From assembly GCF_024679095.1 (NCBI RefSeq), contig NC_066562.1, positions 5,730,101-5,794,100 of the forward strand: a stretch of DNA of 64,000 nucleotides. The letters are read 5' to 3'. The position numbers were made by a program, and so were the translations under genes. Every line of letters begins with the position of its first letter. Positions within the stretch are counted from its first letter, which is position 1. Of this stretch, positions 1 to 10,551 are shown piece by piece. Below the pieces are notes generated by a model. It did no database searches, was not told the origin of the DNA, and saw nothing but the letters and a program-made list of their open reading frames with translations. Source of the DNA: Eriocheir sinensis (taxonomy: Eukaryota > Arthropoda > Malacostraca > Decapoda > Varunidae).

Positions 1-292
1 TCACACTCACGTGGAGGGCAGTGTTGCAGGGTGTGTTGCAGGCTTCCAGCAACGCCAGGCAGGGCTGTGCGGCTCCTCCAGGCTCCAGGGGCACCATAAC
101 ACCAGTAGCACCATTAATAGTTTTAATACACTCACCGCCACACACCAAACAAGGATTCTTCAACAAACACCCACAAACTCTGTTCAGTTCGTAGTAGGCG
201 TGGGATAAGCCTTGGCATCGGCTCCCACTAGGCTGTTTCTTTAGTTGTGCTGCAGTTCCTGTGTTTTTCTGTGTCTTGTTTTCCAGATAGTT
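1..292. other. No recognised gene
   Basis: A short open frame of 65 codons lies at 11-208 but resembles nothing I know and has no splice or repeat context. I see no element ends here. The stretch abuts a TTAA-flanked MITE at 293. Confidence 0.5.
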
Positions 293-537
293 TTAACCCG
301 GTAGCTGCGGGGGTCATGTTTCTTAGGTTAGGTTAGGTTAGATTAAAGGCCCATCTAAGCAAAATAATGAGAAAGAATCACCGCTTACGCAAACCATTTT
401 TTATATATATCAACGCATTTGTGATCAGTTTATGCATCATCTATTTTTTTTGGGGGGGTTATATCGTGGCACAAATTTGGCCCGTCGCTGGTACACGGTA
501 AAGCCACAAATTTGGCCCATCGCTGCTACCGGGTTAA
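293..537. mobile_element. piggyBac-like MITE, family P1, copy 1
   Basis: The body at 297-533 is bounded by TTAA on both sides (293-296 and 534-537). Inverted ends are CCCGGTAGCTGCG on the left and the complement of CGTCGCTGCTACCGGG on the right. TTAA duplication with CCC-starting ends is the known signature of piggyBac-type elements. There is no coding capacity. Two further copies lie at 32272-32494 and 41561-42126. This copy alone carries about three and a half TTAGG repeats at 323-340. Family assignment is inferred from ends and target site. Confidence 0.8.
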
Positions 538-540
538 TAT

Positions 541-928
541 ATTCTTTTCTTTTTCTTGTATATCTTTGATTCTTTGTTCACCAAAAAGTAGTGATTCTGC
601 TATTATTTTTTCTGTGTTGTGAGAAGTTAATTGTAAGTTAAATTTGTTTCTTATATCTTCATAACCTGTACATTCTCAAAGAAAATGTTCTAATGTTTCC
701 TTGTCACAGTCATCATATGGACATCGCTCACTCTTTCCTTGGTAGCCATTAATCCAGTTTAAACTTAGCGTGTTGGTTCTTCCTCTCATCATTAATTTTG
801 ATTCTTCAGTGTTGTCTATCCAGCTTTCCTCTTCTATATTACTCTTGTATTTTCTGTATATACTTAGTGTATATTTCTGTTCTGCTTCCCTTCTCCACCT
901 TGATGTATCCCATTCTTTGATTTTTGTT

Positions 929-930
<2 letters not shown>
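541..930 (-). pseudogene. Non-LTR retrotransposon ORF2 C-terminal remnant
   Basis: The minus strand encodes a lysine-rich segment ending in a CPYDDC...ETLEHFL block, the Cys/His knuckle typical of the C-terminus of LINE ORF2 proteins. One in-frame TGA follows EHFL; the frame then continues through ECTGYEDIRN to about 541. Upstream it runs into an (AC)n microsatellite at 931-961. It is a dead fragment, with no promoter or 5' part seen. The LINE clade is not assigned. Confidence 0.6.
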
Positions 931-958
<28 letters not shown>

Positions 959-964
<6 letters not shown>

Positions 965-1463
965 GGACTTTTTCCTCTCATTTATTTCTGCCCTTAATTA
1001 GGATGTTTCTTCTGTTGTACTCTCTCTCTCTCTCTCTCTCTCCTGAATTAAGTGAATATTTTTTTCGAAAAATAATAGCATGTATACGTAGTTATTATGG
1101 ATGTATTCATAGTCTAATAACAATAACAATATATATTAGCATCCTAAAAAAAAAAGAATCGGACATGAGGAATTATCCAATAAATATATTCAATAATAAA
1201 ATAATGGAGCCGGGAGCTATGATGGAAACGAAAAGCAGGACAAGATGGTGGGAACTTGGGAAGACGGTCAGCGAGGCAGTGACTCAGCAGCCAGCAGCAC
1301 AACATTCAAGGCTTAATTTGTCTCCACAGGGCCCATACGCATGGCGACTGGCGAGTCCGCGCGCCGCCGAGCGTCACTAAGATCCAACCGGTACCGAGAG
1401 AGTACAACAGAAGAAACATCTTAATTAAGGGCAGAAATAAATGAGAGGAAAAAGTCCACTGTG
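959..1463. mobile_element. Foldback element with 69-bp inverted arms
   Basis: Arms at 959-1027 and 1395-1463 are inverted copies differing at one base; the flanking CA/TG microsatellites extend the symmetry. The loop (1028-1394) begins with a (TC)n run. It then holds about 350 bp that matches, in inverted orientation, internal sequence of the hAT-type element at 59274-62702 (for example the stretch from the TTCGAAAAATAATAGC motif to AGATCCAACCGGTACCG). No protein is encoded. Confidence 0.65.
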
Positions 1464-1489
1464 TGTCTGTGTGTATGTGTGTGACACAC

Positions 1490-4400
1490 ATTGGTAATGG
1501 GACTGGTGGAGAGGGGAAGGGTTGGTAATGGGACTGGTGGATAGGGGAAGGGTTGGTAATGGGACTGGTGGATAGGGGAAGGGTTGGTAATGGGACTGGT
1601 GGATAGGGGAAGGGTTGGTAATGGGACTGGTGGATAGGGGAAGGGTTGGTAATGGGACTGGTGGATAGGGGAAGGGTTGGTAATGGGACTGGTGGATAGG
1701 GGAAGGGTTGGTAATGGGACTGGTGGATAGGGGAAGGGTTGGTAATGGGACTGGTGGATATGGGAAGGGTTGGTAATGGGACTGGTGGATAGGGTAAGGG
1801 TTGGTAATGGGACTGGTGGATAGGTGAAGGGTTGGTAATGGGACTGGTGGATAGGGGAAGGGTTGGTAATGGGACTGGTGGATAGGGGAAACGTTGGTAA
1901 TGGGACTGGTGGATAGGGGAAGGGTTGGTAATGGGACTGGTGGATAGGGGAAGGGTTGGTAATGGGACTGGTGGATAGGGGAAGGGTTGGTAATGGGACT
2001 GGTGGATAGGGGAACGGTTGGTAATGGGACTGGTGGATAGGGGAAGGGTTGGTAATGGAACTGGTCGATAGGGGAAGGATTGGTAATGGGACTGGTGGAG
2101 AGGGGAACGGTTAGTAATGGGACTGGTGGATAGGGGAACGGTTGGTAATGGGACTGGTGGATAGAGGAAGGGTTGGTAATGAGACTGGTGGATAGGGGAA
2201 GGGTTGGTAATGAAACTGGTGAATAGGGGAACGATTGGTAATGGGACTGGTGGATAGGGGAAGGGTTGGTAATGGAACTAGTGGATAGGGGAAGGATTGG
2301 TAATGGGACTGGTGGACAGGGGAAGGGTTGGTAATGGGACTGGTGGAGAGGGGAAGGGTAGGTGGGACTGGTGGATATGGGAAGGGTTGGTAGTGGGACT
2401 GGTGGATAAGGGAAGGATTGGTAATGAGACTGGTGGATAGGGGAAGGGTTGGTAATGGGACTGGTTGATAGGGGAAGGATTGGTAATGGGACTGGTGGAG
2501 AGGAGAAGGGTTGGTAATGGGACTGGTGGAGAGGGGAAGGGTTGGTACTGGAACTGGTGGATAGGGGAATGATTGGTAATGAGACTGGTGGAGAGGGGAA
2601 GGGTTGGTACTGGAACTGGTGGATAGGGGAAGGATTGGTAATGGGACTGGTGGACAGGGGAAGGGTTGGTAATGGGACTGGTGGAGAGGGGAAGGGTTGG
2701 TACTGGAACTGGTGGATAGGGGAATGATTGGTAATGAGACTGGTGGAGAGGAGAAGGGTTGGTAATGGGACTGGTGGAGAGGGGAAGGGTTGGTAATGGG
2801 ACTGGTGGAGAGGGGAAGGGTTGGTAATGGGACTGGTGGATAGGGGAAGGGTTGGTAATGAGACTGGTGGATAGGGGGAGAATTGGTAATGGGACTGGTG
2901 GATAGGGGAAGGGTTGGTAATGGGACTGGTGGATAGGGGAAGGATTGGTAATGGGACTGGTGGATAGGGGAAGGGTTGGTAATGGGACTGGTGGATAGGG
3001 GAAGGATTGGTAATGGGACTGGTGGATAGGGGAAGGGTTGGTAATGGAACTGGTGGATAGGGGAAGGGTTGGTAATGGGACTGGTGGACAGGGGAAGGGT
3101 TGGTAATGGGACAGGTGGAGAGGGGAAGGGTTGGTAATGGACTGGTGGATAGGGAAGGATTGGTAATGGGACTGGTGGATAGGGGAAGGATTGGTAATGG
3201 GACTGGTATTTAGGGAAAGGGTTGGTAATGGGACTGGTGGATAGGGGAAGGGTTGGTAATGGGACTGGTGGATAGGGGAAGGGTTGGTAATGGGACTGGT
3301 GGATAGGGGAAGGATTGGTAATGGACTGGTGGATAGGGGAAGGGTTATTAATGGGACTGGTGGATAGGGGAAGGGTTGGTAATGGGACTGGTGGATAGGG
3401 GAAGGGTTGGTAATGGGACTGGTGGATAGGGGAAGGGTTGGTAATGGGACTGGTGGATAGGAGAAGGGTTGGTAATGGAACTGGTGGATAGGGAAAGAGT
3501 TGGTAATTGGACTGGTGGATAGGGGATTGGTAATGGGACTGGTGGATAGGGAAGGATTGGTAATGGGACTGGTGGATAGGGAAGGATTGGTAATGGGACT
3601 GGTGGATAGGGAAGGGTTGGTAATGGGACTGGTGGATAGGGAAGGGTTGGTAATGGGACTGGTGGATAGGGAAGGGTTGGTAATGGACTGGTGGATAGCG
3701 AAGGGTTGGTAATGGGACTGGTGGATAGGGGAAGGGTTGGTAATGGGACTGGTGGATAGAGGAAGGGTTGGTAATGGGACTGGTGGATAGGGGAAGGATT
3801 GGTAATGGGACTGGTGGATAGGGCAAGGATTGGTAATGGGACTGGTGGATAGGGGAAGGGTTGGTAATGGGACTGGTGGATTGGGGAATTGTTGGTAATG
3901 GGACTGGTGGATAGGGGAAGGGTTGGTAATGGGACTGGTGGATAGGGGAAGGATTGGTAATGGGACTGGTGGATAGGGGAAGGGTTAGTAATGAGACTGG
4001 TGGATAGGGGAAGGATTGGTAATGGGACTGGTGGATAGGGGACGGGTTGGTAATGGTACTCGTGGAGAGGGAAAGGGTTGGTAATGTGACTGGTGGATAG
4101 GGGAAGGGTTAGTAATGGGACTGGTGGATAAGGGAAGGATTGGTAATGGGACCGGTGGATAGGGAAATGGTTGGTAATGGGACTGGCGGATAGAGGAAGG
4201 GTTGGTAATGGGACTGGTGGTTTGGGGCAGGGTTGGTAATGGGACTGGTGGATAGGGAAGGGTTGGTAATGGGACTGGTGGATAGGGAAGGTTGGTAATG
4301 GGACTGGTGGATAGGAAAAGGGATGGTAATGGAACTGGTGGATAGGGAAGGGTTGGTAATGGAACTGGTGGATAGGGAAAGTTGGTAATGGGACTGGTGG

Positions 4401-4855
4401 ATAGGGAAAGGACTGGTAATGGGACTGGTGGATAGGGGAAGGATTGGTAATGGGACTGGTGGATAGAGGAAGGATTGGTAATGGGACTGGTGGATAGGGG
4501 AAGGGTTGGTAATGGGACTGGTGGACAGGGGAAGGGTTGGTAATGGGACTGGTGGATAGGGGAAGGGTTGGTAATGAAACTGGTGGATAGGGGAAGGATT
4601 GGTAATGGACTGGTGGATAGGGGAAGGGTTAGTAATGAGACTGGTGGATAGGGGAAGGATTGGTAATGGGATTGGTGGATAGGGGAAGGGTTGGTAATGG
4701 GACTGGTGGATAGGGGAAGGGTTGGTAATGGGAATGGTGGATAGAGGAAACGTTGGTAATGGGACTGGTGGATAGGGGAAGGGTTGGTAATGGGACTGGT
4801 GGATAGGGGAAACGTTGGTAATGGGACTGGTGGATAGGGGAAGGGTTGGCAATGG
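1490..4855. repeat. 31-bp minisatellite, about 108 units
   Basis: The unit contains GGGACTGGTGGATAGGGG followed by AAGGGTTGGTAAT, period 31 bp. Variants alternate AGGATT for AGGGTT, GAGAGG for GATAGG and 30-bp units lacking one G. The antisense strand lacks stop codons in all frames, so open frames up to 571 codons arise (2111-3826, 3985-4860). Because 31 is not a multiple of three, each frame cycles through the same peptide set. I regard these as artefacts, not genes. The array ends directly against a truncated LINE copy. Confidence 0.95.
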
Positions 4856-5146
4856 GACATCCATAAATACCAAACATATCACACTAACACTGACGCATAC
4901 AAGCACTCATACTTTCCACGCACCATACGTGACTGGAACAACCTCCCTCATCAGATTTTAGACTGCGGTACAATAGACTCATTCAGAAAACAAATACACA
5001 ATCACTTGTCACCACAACACACCAACACTTAACAATTACACTTGATTCACTTCCCTCCTCTGTACACCCGGCTCCCCCGTCCCCCCAACAGCCAACAAAT
5101 ATGCGTGTTATGCACCTGTACGGGTGCCCTGCGCATCATATATCCA
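4856..5146 (+). mobile_element. 5'-truncated CR1/L2-like LINE end, copy 1
   Basis: From CATCCATAAATACC onward this segment is nearly identical to 26847-27125. It encodes the widespread LINE ORF2 tail motif SYFPRTIRDWNNLPHQILD, then a stop and a C-rich 3' region. It is truncated at its 5' side exactly where the 31-bp minisatellite stops, so it either inserted into the array or marks its border. Confidence 0.75.
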
Positions 5147-5472
5147 GAAATAACAGCTAGAGCCCTGTGGGAGAGATCACATCCAATAATTTTAGCTTCG
5201 ATGTCTGGGCCTGAGGTGAACGATTGTTTCAGTCCTTGTAGCTGTGCCTCTCTCACAATTATTTCCATAGACAGTACAAAGGGTAGGCGGTTATGACAGC
5301 AAGACACACACAATGGCAGTGTGTGTGTCTTGCTGTCATGACCGATGGTTTCCTCCCAAGACGACTGACTGTTAGCACACCTGTGCCTTCTCAGCGGCCT
5401 TGCAGTTAAATTATACACTTTGTATCCCGTCTGCGGCATGTTGCTACAGCCGAAGGCTAGGCAGCAAGGCAT
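5147..5472 (-). pseudogene. Possible THAP-type zinc-finger start, broken
   Basis: The minus-strand frame from ATG at 5472 begins MPCCLAFGCSN, which resembles the start of THAP domains (Cys, Ala-x-x-Gly-Cys-x-Asn). The rest of the domain, including the second Cys/His pair and the AVPTIF-type end, is not recognisable. The frame runs on into the LINE at 5146. It could be a remnant of a THAP-bearing DNA transposon or chance. A 19-bp perfect hairpin lies within it at 5293-5339. Confidence 0.25.
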
Positions 5473-6140
5473 TGTTACATTAAAAAGCAGCCGAATCCGC
5501 TTTTAAAATAGGTAAAATTATGTTTTTATTACCTCAGTTCAAAGTCGGCGCGGTGCTCGAAGGGCTAAAAATGGCGCCCAGAAGGGCGGCTTATCGGGAC
5601 TCTCTCTATAAAGGGAGTGGATGGTGCTGCTGCTGGGGCTGAGTGGAGAGACGAGTGGACGAGTGATTGAGGTGATGAAAGAGTTCCTGGAGAGCATGTG
5701 GCGTGCAAGATGTAGGCAATGACATAAACTATCAATCAATCAATCAATCTTGCCCCGAGTAGCTGAACACCGATTTTCTGTTTTGTTTGCTTTCACAGGA
5801 GCTGCCGATACAAAGGCCTGGCTGGGAGAAATATCAAGCCACCTGTGACATCAAGATCAAGACTCAGCCACAGAATTAAAAACAAATTCTGTGCTCATAG
5901 CTTTCAAAGATGTCAAAATGCAGCAATACTATCTCAAAATATCCCAACTAACTTAAAATAATCTTGAAATTTCAATATGATATGCTGGGGCTATGTGCCG
6001 TTATCTGAAAACTGTAACACGCAGAATCCAAACTATTTCACACGGAAGTTCTTCATTAGTAAGAGGTCCAGACTGTCAATAAACTATAATAAGCGTTAAA
6101 TGAAGTCCCTTAAAGCATAATTACATAGTGGTGAGTGTTG
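5473..6140. other. Upstream intergenic stretch of DHX30
   Basis: No gene seen. A TATAAAGGG motif lies near 5605 with no recognisable transcript. ATAAACTATCAATCAATC at about 5725-5752 matches the 3' terminus of the LINE ending near 60330 (AATAAACTATCAATCAATGA), so a short LINE 3' end plus an (ATCA)n tail probably lies here. Confidence 0.4.
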
Positions 6141-6149
6141 TTAATTCCT

Positions 6150-6332
6150 CCAGTACGCAAGGCGGTGTTAGCGGCGGCCGGCGGCGTCTGCTGCGGCGAG
6201 GCTCACGCGTGTCAGGTGATGCAACCGCGGCCTAACTAGCCCATAAGACACCCAAGAAGACGAAGAACATGCCGGGAGGCGTGTGGATAAGTGTGTGAAT
6301 AGGCAGCCGAGGAGGTCAAGACAATAAGTAAT
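6150..6332 (+). promoter_or_regulatory. DHX30: CpG-rich putative promoter / 5' UTR of DHX30
   Basis: CpG density rises sharply here (GGCGGTGTTAGCGGCGGCCG and following), unlike the AT-rich flanks. No TATA box is evident. The segment leads directly into the exon 1 start codon at 6333. An in-frame TAG at 6300-6302 precedes that ATG, which fixes the start. The transcription start itself cannot be placed from sequence. Confidence 0.5.
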
Positions 6333-9300
6333 ATGCTGGTGTGGCGGCGGCTGACAGTGGTGGTGGGGGCGCGGTGCCACGGCCCGGCCCAGGCACTGCT
6401 GCCCCCCTGCACCCCCAGGCACCTCGCCACCTCGGGGCACCTGCTGGCCAAGACAAAGCGTAGGTTGAAGTGTGTTTAACCATGTTCTAATACTGGCTGG
6501 AAATTCTCCTTTCATTCTTAACCCGGCAGCGTCGGCGGACCCATTTTTGGGCTCCCGCGAGTCGGTCCGCTGAAACGGCGGACCCCGTTTGGGGCTCGGC
6601 TCAAAACGCCTAATTCGAGCTAATTGTAGGCGGTGGGGGCATAGAGCAACCCTTCATGCATGCCCTGGGTCATTGTGGTGGATGATTGATCTTGAGGTGG
6701 TCTTATTTGCATAGGTTTTGCTGTAAGGTCATGGCAGAATGAACTAGCTATCCATACAGTATTGACTTGTCAAATGATCTAAAGTAGACAACAAGCGACT
6801 CTCGGCTAGATGCCATGTGTCATGAGACTGTTTATTTTGTAACAAACACCACCCAAAAAGAATGGAGTTTGAGTAAAAGTAAATATTTTTTACGGCTTTA
6901 TGGTTATGAGAGGAGTACTCTGATATACGTTCCATGCTCTTTTTTTAGTCTCAAAATGCAGTGTAATGTTGACGTTTCTCGGCCACTTCTCGGCTTTCCC
7001 ATTGCCGAAGCCCACAGGTTAACAATGCCAAAGAAATCTGTCTAATTTAAAACCTGTAACTGTAAATACTGGCTGGTAATTCTCCTTTCATTCTTAACAA
7101 TCACGTAGTTTGCTCTGTCTTGTCAGGAGTCCAACGCCAAAGAAATCTGTCTAATTTAAAACCTGTAACTTGCTCTGGAATTGAGGTTGTTGCCGGGCTG
7201 TTTGCAGTGTAGCCCGGCACTGGTGGCTCCTGGTACTTTCCTCAGCAAAGTCTAGTTGACTTGTACCATTTTCTCTGCATGACTGTATAAATAGATCACA
7301 TTTCTTATTGATTTCTTTAGATTACAAAACAACGATTATTTTTAGTCATCCATTTCCATCTCCCACTGCATACCCTTTTCAATGATTGTTGTGTTTCCTC
7401 ACCACAAAACTCTGGTGTCCACAGGAGCCTCGGCGCGGGGTAAGACGCAGCCACAGTCCAGCCACCTGCAGCAGCTGGTCCTGGCAGACACACACTACAT
7501 GGAGAGTGAGTCGCCTGGTTTTCCCTCGTTACAGTGTGCATTGACTGACTAACTGATCATTCTTTATTTGATGAATTATAGATATAGAACACATTGAACT
7601 ATTTAGAGTCTGTCACTGCATACTCTTGGGCATGTGCCAGGTCTTTCGGTCTCAAGGATGCAAAGATGTTGTCCAGTAATCTCCATATCTTCTGCTATGT
7701 GAATTGTGGTAACTTACTGAAGAGTTAACATCTCCATACACAGAACAGAAGAACGAAATCCTCAAGACATTCCCGAATGTGAAAGCAACGGTGAAAAACA
7801 TGTTCCATAATTTGTCTACCAACCTCAACAAGAAATACAGGTAGAGTGACCTTAACCTCGTACTTGCTATAGCTGACAAACTTTTCTTACCATACAAACC
7901 TTTACTATCATTTATGGGAACAATGATTACCATATGATAGTTATTCAGTTGTAAGAACATGAATTATTAGGTTTCTTTGACTGCTCAGTGGAATAGTAAT
8001 GTGATTAATGAAGACATACTGGTCAGTATTATAAGACACTTACGGTTCTAACATCAGCTATTTCTAAAGGTCAGAGAGGGGGTCAATTGGGTTCTAATGA
8101 GTGTTTCTTTAGATTCACGGCACAGAAGGGTCATACTACCACCGGGGCCATAAAACTACTCCTGGAAATGCCAAAAACTCCTACGAAATCCTTGTCAAAT
8201 ATGTGAACTTGGGCGACAAAATGTTTAGTAATACGGCCCAGTGTAAGAAGTATTTTGTGACGTATAGAGATAACCATTAATGAGTGTTCCCCCAGCATTG
8301 AGGAGAAGACGTCTGCGATGGGCCGGATCAACCACCAGCTAGTGTTCCAGTGCACCGTCGCTCTTACCTGGCCCCACCCCGCCACCTTCACCGGCTACGG
8401 GTTCAACAAGAAGAACGCAGAGATTAGCGCTGTTATCAAGGCTGCGGAGATGCTGTACAAAGGTGCGGACTGGGGGAGGAGGTGCTGGCGACTCTTGGAT
8501 TTTTGTTTATTTATTTCTTATTAAGTTTGTGCATATATACTTGGTTGGTGACTCTAGTGATTGTTTTATTTATTTTCCCTTTACGTTCATTTTTTTTCTT
8601 AAGGTTCGTACTTGGAAGTGTTTGTTAGTGACTTTGTGTATGTGTGGTTTGTTTATTTACTTATTCACTTATTTTCCATTACAAGTTTTTTTCTTTTAAT
8701 GGACAGACTTGAAGGTGTCCATTGTTTACTTATGTACTTGTGTGTATTATCCATTCATATGTTTATTTTCTATTACGGTTGTTTGGGGGTTGTACATGGA
8801 GGCATCAACAACTATATATTTCTAGGAACACCACCAGCAGGCTTTTTTCTTTATTCTTTATTCTCCCCTCGAGCTTCCTCCTTAACCATAAAATAACAAA
8901 TAAAAACAAAACTCACGTAACTTCCGCCGCACAGGGAACTACCTCACAGCGTCGGGCTACCCAGTCACGGCGTCGGTCGAGGAGCGTCAGGAACGGCTCA
9001 GGGAGTGGAACCTGCCGCCCACTATCACCGTGCCCACCGCCACCCACCAGGAGGGCCTCACGCTGCTTCGCCACTATGAGGAGGTGGGTGGGGCACTGAC
9101 GGGAGAGGGGGGAATGGCGTGTTTCCTTCTCCCACACCTGTATCTTCACCACTAACCCACTTCCTCTTCTTACTAAACCCTTGATTAAAAAAAAAAGTGA
9201 GAGTTAGAGGGTGAAGAGAACTGGTGTATCATTGTTTGTTTGTTTGTTTTAAAGTATGTGGTAAAGGAACCCCCCAACATAGGTTAATAATTAGTTTCAT

Positions 9301-9799
9301 AAGTAATTTTGTGGGCATTTTTTTAGGTAGGTGGGGCACTGAAGGGGGAGAGGGGGTAGTATTGGTAGTATTGTTTGTTTGTTTTTAAATATGTAGTAAT
9401 GGACCTTCCCAACTTAAAAAAATAATTGGTTTCATAAATAATTTTGGGGGCATTTTTTGGGGGTAGGTGGGGCACTGAAGGGGGAGAGAGGGGTAGTATT
9501 GTTTGTTTTTAAGTATGTAGTAAAGGGCTAATTCCTTTTTCATTTACAGAGTGTATGTAAGGTGCAGTACAATCCTTATTCGTGTGTTTGAGCAGCACTG
9601 TTTTATCCCTTCCCGCAGGAGGTGCAGCCACTGATGGAGCGGGTGCGGGAGGAGGTGTCGCCGCCCCTGCCTGGCATGGGACTGGAGGCCGGGGATGAGG
9701 AGGGGCTTATGGCGGGGCTGGAGGAGGAAGGTGAGTCAGAGGGCAAGGGGGAGGATGGCTTTATCATTTTTATTTATTTATTTATTTATTTATTTATTT

Positions 9800-9831
<32 letters not shown>

Positions 9832-10520
9832 TTTTTTGGGGGGGGGGGGGTCATTTCAATACAATTTTTTTCTCTATATATTTAATTGAGGGTGAAGAGA
9901 ACTGGTGTATCATTCTTTGTTTTTAAGCATGTGGTAAAAGAACTCCCCAACTTAGGAAAGTAATTGGTTTTGTAAGTAATTTTGGGTATTTTTTTTTAGG
10001 TGAATAAATAAGTGAAAAAATAATTAAATCATCAAAAATAAAAATAAAACATAAAAAAAAATCTCCATGGGTCTCTAATTTTACCTTTACCTGTCAGGCC
10101 TGTCACCACTGCACACCACAATGGAGGCCAGGCAGCAGGAGGAGGCGCCCCGCAGCCTGCTGACAGGGCAGCGGCTCAACCATCAGCAGGAGAGGGACTC
10201 AGAGTACCGCAGCCAGTACCTCCGCCAACTGCTGGAGAAGAGACGCCTCCGCCAGGCTGCCCGGGAAGAGGAGAGGGAGGGGCGCCCGACGCTCCCCATG
10301 CTGCAGTACAGGTGTGTGTCACTCACCATGGTCTGATCACATGCTGTACTCACAATCACTAGCCAGTACCCTCCTGAAGAGAGTTTTGAAGCTTGTTACC
10401 CCATCACTACTTGTAGTCTCCTTGTAGTCTTGTGTAGCCCGAGACGTACTCAGAATCCACTGCTTTGTTTTTGTTTTTTGTTGTTGTTGTTTTTTGCAGG
10501 AAAGAAAGCAGCTCAAGGGC

Positions 10521-10551
<31 letters not shown>

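Larger units (their letters stand above)
6333..10311 (+). other. DHX30: DHX30 exons 1-7: presequence and dsRNA-binding region
   Basis: Exon 1 encodes [17 protein letters not shown], rich in Arg and hydrophobics, fitting mitochondrial import. Exons 3-5 encode a segment running through [16 protein letters not shown] and [20 protein letters not shown] to [17 protein letters not shown]. This has the beta-beta-alpha end of a dsRNA-binding fold with the alanine-rich last helix. Exons 6-7 are a charged linker, with Glu-rich and Arg/Gln-rich stretches, before the helicase core. Human DHX30 has two such folds; I can make out only one here. Confidence 0.75.

Noticed and set aside
2111..4860. Long minus-strand proline/serine frames (571, 291 and 265 codons)
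   Set aside because: They follow from a 31-bp repeat lacking stops on that strand. All three frames give the same cycled peptide, and there is no start, splice or conservation signal.
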